NCBI GenBank assembly: GCA_037039685.1
Contig: JAWNGF010000002.1
Coordinates: forward strand, 3,038,001 to 3,102,000
From: Ceratobasidium sp. AG-K
Lineage: Eukaryota > Basidiomycota > Agaricomycetes > Cantharellales > Ceratobasidiaceae
Direction: 5' to 3'
Length of the DNA stretch: 64,000 nucleotides
Both the position numbers and the translations under genes were made by a program. Of this stretch, positions 12,746 to 25,873 are shown one piece after another. Position 1 is the stretch's first letter. Each line of letters starts with the position of its first letter. The notes under the pieces are model-generated. The model was not told the DNA's origin, made no database searches, and was given only the letters and a program-made list of their open reading frames with translations.

Positions 12746-15527
12746 CTTCGTTCTTCCACCCAAACCCCGCACCGCATTGCGGCCAGCAGCCTTGGCCGGC
12801 CTAGAATGGCCCGAGTGCGTTTTTAAACGGGCAATGTGGTTTGAATTGATGGATTGGTGCGGGGACGCGGTGATCTATCATAATCCATGGGCAAACGTAT
12901 TGATCAAAACTTCTTTATCTTCTGATGCAACCAGAAATGACCGGATGGATACACCTTGGCGACCGTATATGCACTCTCTTCTCGATTTATTTTACTCGCG
13001 CCCCACCATGACTATGTTCATAGCTGGTCTCGAGCTCGGTTGGTACAGCAATTAATGACGGGCACACGATCCGATGGATAAGGACTGATTGGGATAGATG
13101 GTTTTTTTTTTCGACTGTGTACCACTGTATTCTAGGCACCGACTGCGCATTTATTCGTCCTCTGCTTATTCTACTGTTACTTTGTATTCTCGTACCATAA
13201 TCGTGGCTGGACAGTCTGCAATGCATCTTGCTCTTCATCTCAGCCCCAGAAATGCGCAAATGGCAATACCCCAGATTGACTGAGCTTACCAGAATGCTAT
13301 TGGATGGATGTGATCGCGTGTACGGCTTAAGCCGGTAATAATGACGCATGTGACATTTAGCCGTACGTCCCGTTTTGGTACTAAGACCGATGCTCTCTCT
13401 GGATGTACACCGTTTTGAGATTGCTCGCAGGTTGTTCTAAAGGATGAGGTATAGGGTTCTGCTTGTCCAGCAGGCGTGCGCACAAGCGACGAATCTCAAC
13501 TCTCACGGACGCGCAGCCATTCATTCCGAAATTCCAACTCTAGAATACAGGACTGGGCGTTGCTTATAATAACAACGTGCTCTTCTAATCCTTTCTGTGG
13601 GTTCCGGCGCCATAACGAGTTGTGTGGCAATACTTTGTAGGGTTACCTTCACGGTACCCCACTTGTACGCACGCGGTCGTGCCTTTCAAGGAACATCAAA
13701 CCCTAACGAGTAATATATCAACCATTCGAGTGTTGCTCGATCGTTCAAGAATCGCATTTTCTAACCTTTTTTTCTGCCTCAGGAACGGAGGACGTGGAGT
13801 TTTCGCCGAACCGGCGGTCGGCGGTCGGCGGAAGCAAAGGGGGACGGGAATCTGTGATTAATAAACGTGGCTGTACGCGCAGAAGTCGTTTGTGCGCTGA
13901 CGCTATTGGTCGCAAACCCGAGTAAACGTCAATCCGCCACGACCCAACTTGGTCCGGTACGATGTGATCTTCAAGAACGTGTCTGCACCTTGGCTCAAGG
14001 TTGGAATGATAGGTATTGCTCAATGTGAGATCGGGACCAAGAGTGGTCGAACCGACGGATGGACGAAATGCAAGTAACTTCCCGCTGAGAGATGCGATTT
14101 CGGAGCCGATAGATTCCAAATGCCAGCGGTGACTAATTTGACTTTTGGATCGTCGGTCGGGTATCAGGTCAAACCGATCCTTCCCGACATCGGGCCGGGG
14201 TGGACCACCGACCGCCAACCTCAGTTGGCAGAAAACTCACACCGAGAGCGCTAACCCGAAACGCACTATTCCTCATGTGCGGTTATCCGTCCATCCCAAG
14301 ATTTACTGCAGAACCCAGGAAGTGGAGCAGCTTTCGGACTCTGGCGAAATTTACGAATCTGTATTGAGTTGGATCGCCGACTGAATCCAACAGCGTGAAA
14401 GCCGAATCTCGCGCCTGATCAACGTTTGGTTTATCTAAAGGTACGATTCAGTTGAGCTAATGACGATGACTGCGTCGTACGTCAATCTCAGAGTGTTCGG
14501 TCTTCCTAGCGTCCCCAGCAGAAGCGATGCTCTCGTTTAACGTTTTACCATTATCCCGCGTGATGCAAATTGGAATAAAAATTTTGTAGGCAGAAAGTAT
14601 AATAACGTGCCCCCTCCCCTGGTGCGGTGAGTAAACATCTTTTCGTGAGGGGGGCCAGTAATCCCAGAGCATGAAAATTAGCAAATGCATTTGCGCGACC
14701 TGGGCCCTCGATCGACTAAAGAGCCCTTGCCTCACTTAATTTGCTTTCGAAGAGCCAACGACAGGATCACTCGATCAGGGGCGTCATCAAACACACTAGA
14801 TGTGATAGCTCCCTCTCACAACGGGCGACTGTGTATGGCCGGGTGGTGGAAGCAGAAACTCGGCTATGTGTGAGTTAGTCAACCGCCGCCTAAAGACGTG
14901 ATGCTGCTTGTACTGTACCGACTCGCATAATCAGCGGAACCTGCGGGCGAATGAATTCCATAAAACCAGGTTTCCTGATACTTAGCCTCACAAGGCGGCT
15001 GTGCATCGCCGAGGCTGGAGCTTTGAATCGAGTTGATTGAGAGCGAATCAACTAGGAAGGCCAATGTGATGGAATAGGCGCTCACGTGGATATTACCACC
15101 GGCGAAAATCGCTCCTAATGTTAGGGAGGTGGTATGGAGTATCCACATACATAAACCCATGAATTGTCCGACTGGTCAGAAGAGATGCATACTTTGGTCG
15201 TTACTGCGAAGTTTCATCATTACCAGAGGCAGACTTTAGGACGCCATTAACGCGGTGTTCTTGAAACTCGTTTATATTGTGGTATGTATCTTGGGAATAT
15301 CACGATAGACAATAAGTTTTACTCGAGCGGTTTCATACGATAGGTTATGGGACCAGTGTGGGTGTAAGGTGGCGCACATTGGACCGTCCTGTTTAGGAGC
15401 ACGCGTCACATGACTCATGACCAATTACCTGCGCCTAGCGCTTGTTTCGTGGCTGCCTCTGTTTCTTACCTCCATCTTGATATCCGCTATTTCATTTGAC
15501 CTCTGAACAGATTGCCAAGACAGACGA
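12746..15527. other. region without a recognised gene
   Basis: Contains overlapping frames on both strands, the longest a 157-codon frame on the minus strand (13745-14218) and a 92-codon frame on the plus strand (12777-13055) just after the zinc-finger exon. The latter could be a continuation of that gene but shows no domain. A GGCGGTC motif is tandemly repeated near 13815-13832. Nothing here can be assigned. Confidence 0.4.
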
Positions 15528-18500
15528 ATGTCCTTTGCTCAAGAAGAAGAAGAGCTGGATTGGGGTGATGCGGTCGACGTGGTTTCTCTCGGTGACGAGG
15601 AAGAGATACCTTATACCCGTCCTCAAGTAGACGAAAATGAGGTTCAAGAACCGGCGCCTACGACATACACGCCTGATCAAGCTCCGGAGCCCGCTCCGTT
15701 TCCTGCCAAAAGTCGTTCAACAGCCTCATCTATTCACCCCCTAGGTCTTTCTCATCTTCCCCCTAAACCCCACACAGTTGTTTCTGGTAGGCGCTCTAGG
15801 GAAACGATTACAGCAGCTGTCATGTCTCGTACCTTGTTAAGCTCGCGGTCCTCACCTGGTTCAGCGCAGAATGACGTTCCTCGCAGTTGGGAAACTCGTC
15901 GTTCAGAACACACCGAGCATCATACGACGTCCCACCTAAAGCGGCCACCGCGCGACGAAACTCGAGTGGATAAAGATTATCGGGAAGAGGAAGCGCCTCC
16001 GATCATCATCCGATCGCCTGCACTCAGCTCGCAACGCCTCGTCGGTGAGAACGGTTCGCCTGCGGATTCACACGAACGCACGGCCTCATAATTTATCTTC
16101 TTATCCACTTTGGACTTGATTACTCTTAGGGCCGCGCTGCTTGGCCAGAGCGCTCACCAGCACACCATACCAAATCCTCCACAAGGACTTTGACGCCCTC
16201 CTCGAGGGAAGAGTCTCCACCGCCACGAACAAGATCACCCGATGCTCCGTCACGACAAAAACCGAATGAGGTTCAACCACCTCGTCCTCGCTCTCTGAGC
16301 CCCTCTTCAATGCTTATTCCGCGACGGGGGCAAAGTCCTGCTCGGGGGTTGGCAAAGCACGCCAACAATGCGAGCGTCCAGGGACCATATGACGCACCGG
16401 ATGACGGATACTCCAACGGCAGTCGTGAAAGCTATCCCGATCGCTATCGAGAGACTGGGCGCGACCGACACTCCCGAAACGAGAGAGATACTCGCTCGAG
16501 GGCAGACCATTATACTGCTGGCGCTCAAGTCGATGGTTTGAGTCGGGTTGATGACATGACTAACACTGGCTTTCCGCGCGAATCGAGAGACGACACTAGA
16601 CGACAGCGAGATCGCGATGTGGCCAATGGCACGACGGACCATTATTCACCTCCTCCAGAAGACGACGAAGCACGCCCCAAGCATGATTCCCGTGCGTATC
16701 TCTCTAGTCGAATGAGTATCCATTTCTTAAAAAATTCTCAGGGCGTCGAAGTATTTCGCCCCCTCGTCAAACAGCGATGCGCTCCGATGCAATGGCTTTG
16801 AATCAACGTGAGCTCGCGTTGCATTGTGTTCACTTATATATTTATTAGCCGTTCCACTTAACCGCTCGTCTATTTTCGTTTGATTAAATCGCTGACTTGG
16901 TATTCAAGACGTTCGTCGATCTCTCTCACCCCGGGTTCAAGGCGATACCCGAGCCTATGGGCGCCCTCCACTTGAACGAATGGCAAGCGACTCGCACGTT
17001 GACCGAGGCTTTACTAGGGGCCGCACAATCGACGACGGCGGTTTGTCAAGAAATCGGAGAGCTGGGGAGCACGATGGGCGAAGGAGTGGTGTTGACTATG
17101 TTGATCAAAGGGATGAGCAGTTTCGTGGCCGAGATATGCGCATCCCTGGTCAAATTTCGCACGTGTTGCCTGCGCCCTCTGCCCCGATTCCATTGCACAC
17201 TCGAGAAGTTGAGCAGCTTCCTCCCGATGCGAGCGACCCAAGGTTCCATGGCCCAGTCCAGTTTCGAGATGAAAGGTTTCAAGCTAGGCCAGACAATCGG
17301 CGGATGCATTCGTCGCGTTCTGGCCATGTTCAAGCGCCCCGAGTCGACCCCTCTTCTGAAACGCCTAGGCGCTCGCCACACAATATACGCAACAACGTTC
17401 CTCTCCCACCGCGCCGCGATTTCGTTCCGGTTCACGAGGGCGCATCCCACGGGCGTGGGCGAAATGGAGAGATGAGGGAAAGGGGCATGCCCGGAGAGCG
17501 CGATACCATGGATCAGCACCGTGAGCTTTTGCCACTCAACCACGAAGTGATGGCTATGCCACCAGAAGGACACGAGTTGCACCATGAAGACCTCGTCCGA
17601 CAACATCGGCATCGGCATACTGGGTCTCGGGAGGAATACATGGCCGTCAACGAGCCTCCGCCCCCAGAAGTCCATGAGCGACACATGGCTAACGTTAACC
17701 CCCAGAGGCGAACCTATACGCCTCGGAATCGTAATTTCCCTCCTCACCAAGCCTCGGGCCCTCGTGAACCAGAGTTTAATGAAGCCCCCGACTTTAGGCC
17801 ACGCGAGTCGGGTCACTTCCCTGCAACCGAACACCGTGGTCGCGGCGCTTCTTTTACTGGATCCCATCCACAGGACGTGATATCACACGACTATGAGCCT
17901 TCTTCACTTCCGCACGGTCACCACTTGCCGCTTCATGATGCCGAGTCCATCCCTTCGAACAGACCGTACCAAGTCTCTGAACCGCAACGCCGTGACCAAC
18001 CCCCAGGTCGACGGGACACGTACCCTGGCCGCCATGAACAGGATGGTCAACTTATCGAGCGCACATCTCGGACCTGGGAGCGTGGAGTCGACGTTCCAAC
18101 CCCGCCTGATGAATCACGGCACCGAGGTCGCAGACAGCAATCCGACGTACGTAGGCCACAGAGGGAAGTTGTATCCGACACCGAGTTCCTCGATCTCGCG
18201 GGACAGCGCGTGTGCATCCTGAAGGCGGTCGGGTTGCCTATGACGACATGGCTAAAGATATTCGTTCTGGACGACAACGCCCTCAACGCGATGTCAAGCA
18301 GTCCTATGGCCCAGAGAATCGCGGATGGGTCCCTCGCGACGCTCCACCCCATCAGGAGATGTCTTCTGTGGCTCACATGGAGATTGACCCCCACGAAGGT
18401 GCACCCTTGCCTCCAGGAGAATCGCTGCCCGGTTGGGCCGGATTGCATCGTCGCGATCGCTCGCCTCAAGTTAGAAACCAAACCCGTCCGTACCGGCCTC

Positions 18501-20125
18501 GCACCGGCACGCGCGAGACTTGGCCCCCACCTCCTGGCCATGATCGCGAGGCAGCCGGGACCGAGAATGGTCCAGAAGGCAAGCGCCAGAAAGTAGACGG
18601 TGGGACAAGGGCCATCAATACTTTTAGTCGTGATGAGGGTGAACTTTGTAAGTGGCCCATCTTTTTACTTGGCGTGGGTCACTGACCGGCCAATTGCAGC
18701 TCGCAAGGTTCCTCAGCACTCCCCCATACAGCGTCCAAAGCCGCGTTCTCCGGTCAACACGTTTACAGCACTTCCTCAGCCTGCGATTATTCCTCCCACC
18801 GTCATTCCAAAAGTGGACATTGAAGCCGCTCGCGCGCGTGCGAAAAATGTAGCTAGCCAGCTTGGACTTGCCAACCCAACTGCTCGAACCAAGTCGAGGT
18901 TTAGCCAACTTGTTCCCGATTCCACGCCCACGATATTGGTTACAAATTCATCAACAGAATCCCATAATAATTCCGGGCCGGCGATATCCTCTGATCCCAA
19001 ACCTCGATGGGCTTTTGCTCATGACAGTTCAACTTCGGTCGGCGTCAAGGAAAGCCAAGGGTCTCGACTGGAGGAGCCGCGCCATGATCGGCAGGGTTCG
19101 GCCGACTCGAGTGACCCACTCGTCGCGAGTATGGGGGGCGCCCATTTAGACGAGAATGAACGGGCTGGCGTTTCCCAGGTGCTTATCTTTTGCACGGCAC
19201 GATTCTATTTCTGATGATTTCTATCGCACAGGAGGGTCAAGGACGCCCAAATACACACCGAAACTCTCGTTGGGACCCGAATTTCCACAACCGTGATCGC
19301 AACAGAACGGAGCCCCCGAGGAATGGTAATGGCAATAACGGGAATAGGAATCCCAAGGTACGCACCGGAGTGCGCCGGCACCGAACAGCTGTTGACTATA
19401 TGGCCAACAGGGTGATTTCTGGAGAACTGAAAATAGCGACGCGCCACGAACCTCTGGGATGCGTGCGTGGGGCGGCCAAGAGGGCGTGATTCAGCGCGAT
19501 GCCCCGCACCACACCTTTGCGCCTCCTGTGGATCGCGCATTTGTTCCCTGGCAAGCGGGTGAACGAAACTTTGTACCTCGTGAAGCGATGAATCGTCCGT
19601 TCGTTGCGCCCGAGGGCCTCCCTGCACGCCCTCCGACTCCCACAGAATTCCTGCCCGGGATGGCAAACCCTCGGTCTCGTAATCGTGCAAACACGGGTGG
19701 ACAATCGCGATCTCCGCAAAGGAATCGGTCGTTTGTGACCGACAGCGGGGGGCCTGATACCACCATGGAGGTATGTGGTCCTGGGCCTCTGCTCAATTGC
19801 ATTGTGGCTAACCCAAAGTAACCGATCTCGTGCTCCGTTGAACCTTGCCGTTTGGCCTGTTTCGCTTACACGTTGCTTTCCGGCCTGGATCCCCCAGACT
19901 TTCCCGTCCCAGCCAAGCGGCAGTGAACAAGCTCCTGTTGGCCTCTCTTTTTTACCAGCGTCTAATTCATCTCGCAAGCATTCGCTACTGTACCGGATGT
20001 CCGATCCTGACAGCGGTGAACCTCTGGTGACTCGACTCTCCGGAGAACAGCAGGGTGGTAATGATGGACAATACCAACGCCAACAGCGGCGTCCCAGGGT
20101 CAACAGGCCCATCACTCGTCGTTGA
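15528..20125 (+). CDS. large intrinsically disordered Arg/Pro/Asp-rich protein
   Basis: The ATG at 15528 opens an acidic N-terminus (MSFAQEEEELDWGDAVD), followed by long regions rich in Arg, Pro, Ser, Asp and His without globular domains. Exon chain in phase: 15528-16044, 16149-~16692, ~16744-16808, then from ~16910, on past 18600 to a T|GTAAGT donor near 18650, ~18703-19177, and exons to a TGA at 20123-20125. RD/RS-like dipeptides (RDRHSRNERDTRSRADH, RHRHRHTGSREE) recall RNA-processing or nuclear scaffold proteins; that is only an analogy. Around 18155-18230 the protein-like composition moves from one frame to another with no splice site between, suggesting a one-base frameshift. Near 19850 the splice phase would meet a TAA, so the 3' exons are less certain. 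Function unknown. Confidence 0.62.
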
Positions 20126-20249
20126 TTTTAGCCTCCAAATGCCCCACTCTGTCAGCTCTAGTTTTGCATAATTTTTTAGGTGTCCAAAAGATATATCCTG
20201 GAGAGGATATTGGTTGTAGTCTATCGCGGGCAGGCTCGCTACCTCGACG

Positions 20250-21170
20250 ATTTTGGGATCGATCATCTGTGACTTTTTCTTTCTTTCCCAGCACTTTCAA
20301 AGGCGGAACATGATGCGCCTTGTTACCAATGTCATGTTGTGTCTCCTCAATCAAAACGTTTCCGACTTTCACTGGACCGTTGTCCTCCGTTGGCTATGCC
20401 TCTGGTCTTTGTGGGCCGTTCTGCTCCGTATTTTCAGGTCCTTGGTGCCATATTCACCTGGTTTCGCCCGAGTGAAACTAGCAGAACCGCTGCCAACACA
20501 CGTTCAAAGTATCAATTCCTCCAGCGGATCTTCCAACATGCTCTCGCGGCGCGCATTATAGTAGCACGTGCTCTACACGTGTCCCATTTCCCCCATTCCA
20601 CGACCTCCCCAACTTCGACCGTTATCTTGTTAAACAGCATAAACAACATACCCAGCATTCACCAGGATTCGCTCGGTCTAAATTGAAAGACTCGAGGGTT
20701 GAGAGTTACGCCAGTGGTTTCGCGGTTTCGCTTGCGACACAAACGACCAGCGTCAAACCTATCCAGCGACTAATTCATTTACGCAGGTTGGCAACTCCCG
20801 TATTTGGGCGTGATACTACGGCGTAATCGTTCACCCCATTGACGGTCCTTTCCTCACAAACTCGGGTATCGGGCTTCCCCGTCCATACAGCAACCTTCGT
20901 TCTCTATTTTTTCAGCTGGTCGGCGTAAGACTAGCGATGCCCACTGCTTTCGACGCTGCCCGATCACGACCGGCGGATTATCACCCCGCCACATTGCCAA
21001 GCTACGGCGACTGCAACCAGCGTAGGAACTCGGGGTACCTCGATCTCCAATCCCTTCCGCAGCACCAGTAGCCAAACTGGGCGGAAGATCGACGCTGACC
21101 GGGGACAAATCGCTCGGGGAGAACTTGCCGAATATGAAACCCTTTGATTGGTGAGTCCGCACGATGGGTA
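20250..21170 (+). CDS. possible 3' exons of the disordered-protein gene
   Basis: Several stretches in this interval read like coding exons with similar Ser/Pro/Arg-rich composition, for example near 20345-20440, 20595-20785 (FHDLPNFDRYLVKQHKQH) and 20940-21150, separated by plausible GT..AG introns. They lack an obvious own start and may belong to the upstream gene or a second related gene. No domain is recognised. Confidence 0.3.
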
Positions 21171-21693
21171 TCTAATGGAACAGTCGGGCAGAAATAATGA
21201 TGTGATCGCCCACTCGACTTGTGCACTAGCGCTAATGGGCCAAAAGACTAAAACGTTCCAGAGGTGTGTACCGAGTGTTATCTCCTCTACGGTGCTGGTG
21301 CTTCTCCGAATGCTTTTGGACTGTGCCTTGTTTATTCTTTGTTCGTGCGCGGTTTGCCTACATGTACCTAATTCGGTTTTAACGTTGGGGCAATCGGAGT
21401 GCCAACCTCCGCAGACCCGTATGGAGTAGCATCCATCAGTCCGACTCACTTGTATTGATGACAATTGCCCGAAATTATAAGCATTTGTCTGAATGTCGAG
21501 AAACACGCTAGTCCTGGAGTCGGGAAACCATCGAATTGTGTCTCCCAACCCCAAGGCGACAAATGCCAAGTTAGGAAATGGTAGTCCGGAACCAAACTAT
21601 GTGCCGGATGCAGCCGGACCGGACCCTTTCCGAACCTCCGTCCCCGCCTCTATCATCAACGCCGTCAAGACTCGATTCGACTAACGGAACGAC

Positions 21694-22608
21694 ATGCCGG
21701 TGAGTATCTTGGATGTTAATGATGCTCCGAGGTTATCCTGGAGGAAGAAGTGATGAAGGAATGGAGAAATTCGAGTGGGTTGGGCCGGATGGATGGATTT
21801 TGTGTGGATGGACCGTTGGATAAATTTGTCTTGTCCTAATGGGCGACTTGTAATGCCCTATCGGCCGCCCTATTCGACGAATCAAGAAACGAATATACGC
21901 ATGCTGACATTACACTAGGCCCCATCCACCTTCAAGCGCTTCGTCGAGACTGGACGTGTTGTGCTCCTCAAGAGCGGCCCGTCCGAGGGAAAGATTGCCG
22001 TTATTGTTGAGATCATTGACCACAACAGGGTGAGTTCCAAGGCTATTATCAGGTGGTGTACGAGCTTGGGAGGCAGGGAGGAGTGGATTGGCATTCAGGC
22101 AGGGAGGGAAAATAGTAGGAAATGGTGGGGCGAAATGAAGACATTGGGAAGCTCGTACACCAGAAGCAAAACATTCAGCTTGTGCTAGAGCTAATCTGGA
22201 CTTGATAGGCAATCATCGATGGCCCCACCACCGACGTTCCCCGCCAGGCTTTCCCCTACCGTCACCTCGTCCTCACCCCTCTGACCGTCAAGGGCCTTCC
22301 CCGTGGTGCCGGTGCGCAACTAATCTAGTTGCCGTTATACCAGCTAACTCCCATGTTTAGGCACTGGTGTCGTGAAGAAGCACCTCGAAAAGTCCGACAT
22401 CGTCTCCAAGTGGGAGCAATCTTCGTGGGCAAAGAAGCGCGCGGCCGTCTCCAAGAGGAGGACACTCAACGATTTCAACCGGTGTGTGAACCCATCCCTC
22501 TCGTTCTGTATTGAAGCTAACTCGGGACACAGCTTCTCCGTATTGGTCCTCAAAAAGCAGCGTCGGGATGCGGTCAACAAGTCCTTGGCCAAGTCGAAAA
22601 AGGCGTAA
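21694..22608 (+). CDS. rpl14: 60S ribosomal protein L14 (eL14)
   Basis: Five exons join cleanly: 21694-21699, 21919-22029, 22209-22311, 22361-22481 and 22533-22608, giving 138 residues. The first exon is only ATG CCG before a GTGAGT donor, a common layout of fungal ribosomal protein genes. Family hallmarks: [21 protein letters not shown] (KOW-like start, written in part), [32 protein letters not shown], and the basic C-terminal half with [21 protein letters not shown]. eL14 is a structural component of the large cytosolic ribosomal subunit. The pyrimidine-rich stretch upstream of the ATG fits the start region of a highly expressed ribosomal gene. An unrelated open frame (21493-21684) ends 9 bp before the ATG and is probably chance. 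Confidence 0.97.
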
Positions 22609-23344
22609 ACTTGGAGTCTGTGATGTCAGGCGCTTTCGTGCATGCCCCTCTTTCTACTTTGTATGAATCGATTTCTATGCATATGGCCAGCGTGAAGCAA
22701 GAAATGATTGGTTGGAATGTGAATGAACACGTGACTTTGCCACTAGGTAGCCACCGCAGCGCTTAATCCTCGCCGGAAACGCATCGATTCAGTGCAGGCA
22801 ATTCAGCGTGCCCATGGCTCGTAGGAATTTCTCAATGGGCATATGCTTTACTTAACCTGCAGTTGTGAGACACTGAGTCCCAACCCTCGTCAAATGCAAA
22901 GCTCCTAGCAGGGGGACTGCGGCATCACTGGATCTCGTTCGCCAAACCATGCCTCCGGTACTTCTTCAGGTTGCCCCCGTCCATTACTAGCACGGCACGC
23001 GTGGAATCACCACGCGGATTTCGCGAAGCACTGAGAGAAGGTCAAGGGCTCGGACAAACGCATGGATGAGTATTCAAGACGATAATACACATGTGACGAC
23101 ACAGTGAGTAACCCCCAACGTCAGTGATCTTCTAGTCTGCAACGCATGTATCAAATCTGCCTCGGAAGTGTTAGAAAATGGCAAAAGAATCCTCGAGCGA
23201 GCCGAATAGAGTTCAAAGAAGCTATGTCATGACACTAGAATTGATCGAACACATGCTGTCAGAGAAGCCGCCTGTATTTAACTGCTTTACACGCCCGTCG
23301 TCCGCCCTCACCCACCCCCCTCCACCCACTCTGCTCGCCCAATC
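22609..23344. other. intergenic DNA downstream of eL14
   Basis: No gene recognised. The last ~60 bp before 23345 are C-rich (CACCCACCCCCCTCCACCCACTC split by few other bases) and resemble a pyrimidine-rich 5' leader for the short signal-peptide ORF that follows. Confidence 0.4.
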
Positions 23345-23416
23345 ATGCGAACTGCACTAACCTTCCTCACATTACTAAGCCTCCTTGCGCTATCCAGGGT
23401 TAATGCCGCCCTCTAA
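23345..23416 (+). pseudogene. signal-peptide-only ORF, relic of a small secreted protein
   Basis: A 23-codon ORF reads as a complete secretory signal peptide: basic start (MRTA), a Leu-rich core (LTFLTLLSLLALS) and an RVNA/A cleavage-like end, then a TAA two codons later. The length and the VNA cleavage pattern match the start of the 48-residue peptide gene at 27158. Most likely it is a truncated copy of a small secreted protein gene; a chance hydrophobic ORF cannot be excluded. Confidence 0.4.
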
Positions 23417-24508
23417 ACAACCAACCTGAATATGGAGATGTGTCTCTGGGAGCAAAGAGATCCGACGGGAACGCTGGTACCAACGGTCCAGACACAAGGC
23501 CCTGGTGATATCGATTAGCGGAATGGCGTATGTACGGCTGACCAAGGTACGTTCGCGGCTTTGAGCTGCTGTATTCATAGACCATGAAGTTTACGCCCAG
23601 TGTTGTCTAGTTCACCAGTTCGTCATTCGTGGCATTGAATCAGTGCCATAAATCTGCCCCACCTTGAAGATCTCGGGATGGAGATATTTCTCGTCAAACC
23701 GCTCGTTAATTCTGCCGACCCAAACCCTTCGTTTCCTCTCACCCTGTTTATACTTTATTCTTTCAACAATTGTATGTTCTCAGTGCGCATCATTATCGCC
23801 GAGCTGCGGTTGTACCAGGGATTTCAAGAGGCTTAGTTCAGTGGGCCAACCCCCAAAAGGCGGCTATTTTAATCATCAGAGGCAGTTCCATCCTTCAGCT
23901 CCTAGTTGAATTAGTCACACGAGGCGTGAGACCCTTCCCCGACCAAGCTTGAAATGAAGCTGCATCAATCCAACATTGTCATTGGAACTCGGAAGAGTCG
24001 ATAATACAAATTTCTACCTTGAGTTACAGCACACTGGCTGCATAAGGCCTGGTGCCCGTTTAGCATTTGCCGAGTTCACTTCATGGATCCTGGCAAACTG
24101 GGCTACGGCTTATTTCACGACACCTCATTGTACCGTACACCCAATACTATCCCCCCCCCCCTCCCGTAGCTTTGAGTATGTCATTTCCACTTACCTATCA
24201 CAGCGCGGGCGGAATTACAACGTGTATTTCGCAAAGAGCTGGGAGGGTACTACCATGACTAGTGTGCTACTGTCGTCTTGAACTTCCCTCGGCAACAACT
24301 GCGTTGGACGTGTCCCAAGTCCAATGCGAGTGATGAAATAATATTCTGTTTGGAGCTGATTGGGAGGTCAAAATGGCCAACTTAGCCTTGAAGTTGGTCG
24401 GAAACGAGCAGCTTACGATAGGTGGCTTAAACTGGTCATCCCATGGTCTGTTCTCGCAACACCTACCCTGCTTAGTGTTCTTACCCACCACACTCATCTC
24501 ATCTCATC
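23417..24508. other. anonymous DNA within the secreted-peptide cluster
   Basis: No supported gene. Frames at 23664-23909, 23770-23952 and 23976-24281 overlap each other and lack family features. A homopolymer C run lies near 24151-24160. Confidence 0.35.
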
Positions 24509-24681
24509 ATGGGCTTCGCATCGAGCTTTCTTGCCCTGCTGAGCTTTCCGGCGTTACTTGGATTCACGCCGCCCCAATTAACGATCAACCCGAAGCTAGC
24601 GATATTTCTCGAAGACCAGATGAAACCGTCAATTATGAAGGCATTACCGTCGTGGTTGGATTAACGCTTGACGTTAAGTAG
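24509..24681 (+). pseudogene. frameshifted small secreted protein relic
   Basis: The ATG at 24509 starts a hydrophobic signal-peptide-like stretch (MGFASSFLALLSFPALLGF). The matching mature part lies in the other frame at about 24560-24681: HAAPINDQPEAS..ISRRPDE, closely resembling HAAPVDHQAESGLVSREPG after the signal peptide of the Gly-rich gene at 25874. Frame 2 followed by frame 1 implies an indel between about 24545 and 24565. As it stands, frame 2 ends after 51 residues (stop 24662-24664). It looks like a decayed paralogue of the Gly-rich secreted peptide. Confidence 0.5.
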
Positions 24682-24689
24682 TTCTCCCA

Positions 24690-25768
24690 ACGGTATAGGC
24701 AGGTGATTATCAAATCTGAAATAGCTAAAGTAGGTCTACCTTTTCATCCTATAGCGCTGGAACAAGCTGCCTCTAACGCACAGCTACGTATACATAACAT
24801 TGATTCGACGCGTGGTCTTCGCATCATCAAGGTTAGTAAATGATCCAATTCTTTTTATGAAATTCTTCACATGATGTTGTGTATATGCCTCTGGTTGAGT
24901 ACATCTGCTGGTTCGAGTTCGAAAATGTCAAAAATCGTTCTTTCGGTTCCTCAGCCTTCATTCTGTGTTGCTTACGTTGTATGATTCATAATGCTTATCG
25001 CATGTATGACTATCGATATTTCAGCGCTCGAAGTTGATCGGTTGCGACGCGCCACACCAATTCTCGACAGAAGTCCAAGGCAGCATTTGAGGCGACAGCA
25101 ATTGCGCACTGGGATTCCTATTTTGAACATCTATTAATAAGCAGAAAACAAACGTCAAGACTCCCAGGGGAGACTCGAACCAAGGATAAGCTGCTCGTTG
25201 TAAGCTGGCGTGGCCTCAGCCATACTCCGAAAGCAAGATTGGCTAGAGATTCTTGGCTGGAAGCTAGCACCAGTGGTGGCTGACCTTGGGTATATACAAC
25301 CTCCCTTGTCGCGCTGCCCTCTACCATCAACTCAACTTAATCAGACTCGTCCAAACCATGAGTTTCCCATCAATTTCTTGCTAGCTGAGGGTTTATCCCG
25401 CTCGCGGGAGCCTGCATTGCTCCTCCTTCTCAGTACCCCCGGTAATCAAATGGTCTCTGCTGTATTCTCTTCAAACGTATTCAGCCTCCCCATATTGTAA
25501 TTAATTCAATTTCGCTGATTCTCGTACCTCGAGTTTTTTCCGGGTGTATCCGTTTGCGCCTTTGGCGCTGGGATGATACATTACTCACGTGCCGCTCCAA
25601 CAGCCACTGTGAACCCTCAACCGGATCACCCATCTAAGGTTAGGAACCGACCTTCTTCGATGGCGGTCCACTCAGACACAAGGTCGGAGCCAAGCGGTAG
25701 TGACGTGCGTCCATAACTTCGATTAATCTACGACGTCATACCGTTCGGTGGTCTATGAGGTTCAGGTG
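24690..25768. other. intergenic DNA with a possible further relic start
   Basis: A TATA-like TATATACAA near 25291 followed at 25358 by an ATG that opens only eight codons resembles the promoter/start layout of the neighbouring secreted-peptide genes. The following C/T-rich region shows no intact frame. Nothing else is recognised. Confidence 0.3.
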
Positions 25769-25777
25769 TATATAAAA
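25769..25777 (+). promoter_or_regulatory. TATA box of the Gly-rich secreted peptide gene
   Basis: TATATAAAA lies 97 bp upstream of the ATG at 25874, leaving room for a short CAACT-containing leader. It is the clearest core-promoter element in the cluster. Confidence 0.6.
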
Positions 25778-25873
25778 ACCAGCAACTTGACCCCGCCAGT
25801 TCAGCATTCGCAACTATTACCCGTACTCCTCAAACTAAGCGTACCGCTTTCACTCGCTGGCCATAAATACGCG

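Noticed and set aside
13745..14218. 157-codon minus-strand frame
   Set aside because: No domain, no splice partners, and the plus strand is equally open; composition looks random.
16980..18596. 538-codon single frame read as one intron-free gene
   Set aside because: Its start is internal to a phase-consistent exon of the larger gene beginning at 15528 and its last ~130 codons lie in the wrong frame by composition.
21493..21684. 63-codon frame ending 9 bp before the eL14 start
   Set aside because: It would occupy the promoter and 5' UTR of eL14 and has no homologous features; probably chance.
25150..25240. minus-strand segment with TGGCTGAGG and GGTTCGAGTC boxes
   Set aside because: The boxes are spaced like pol III promoters, but stems do not close; not called as a tRNA.
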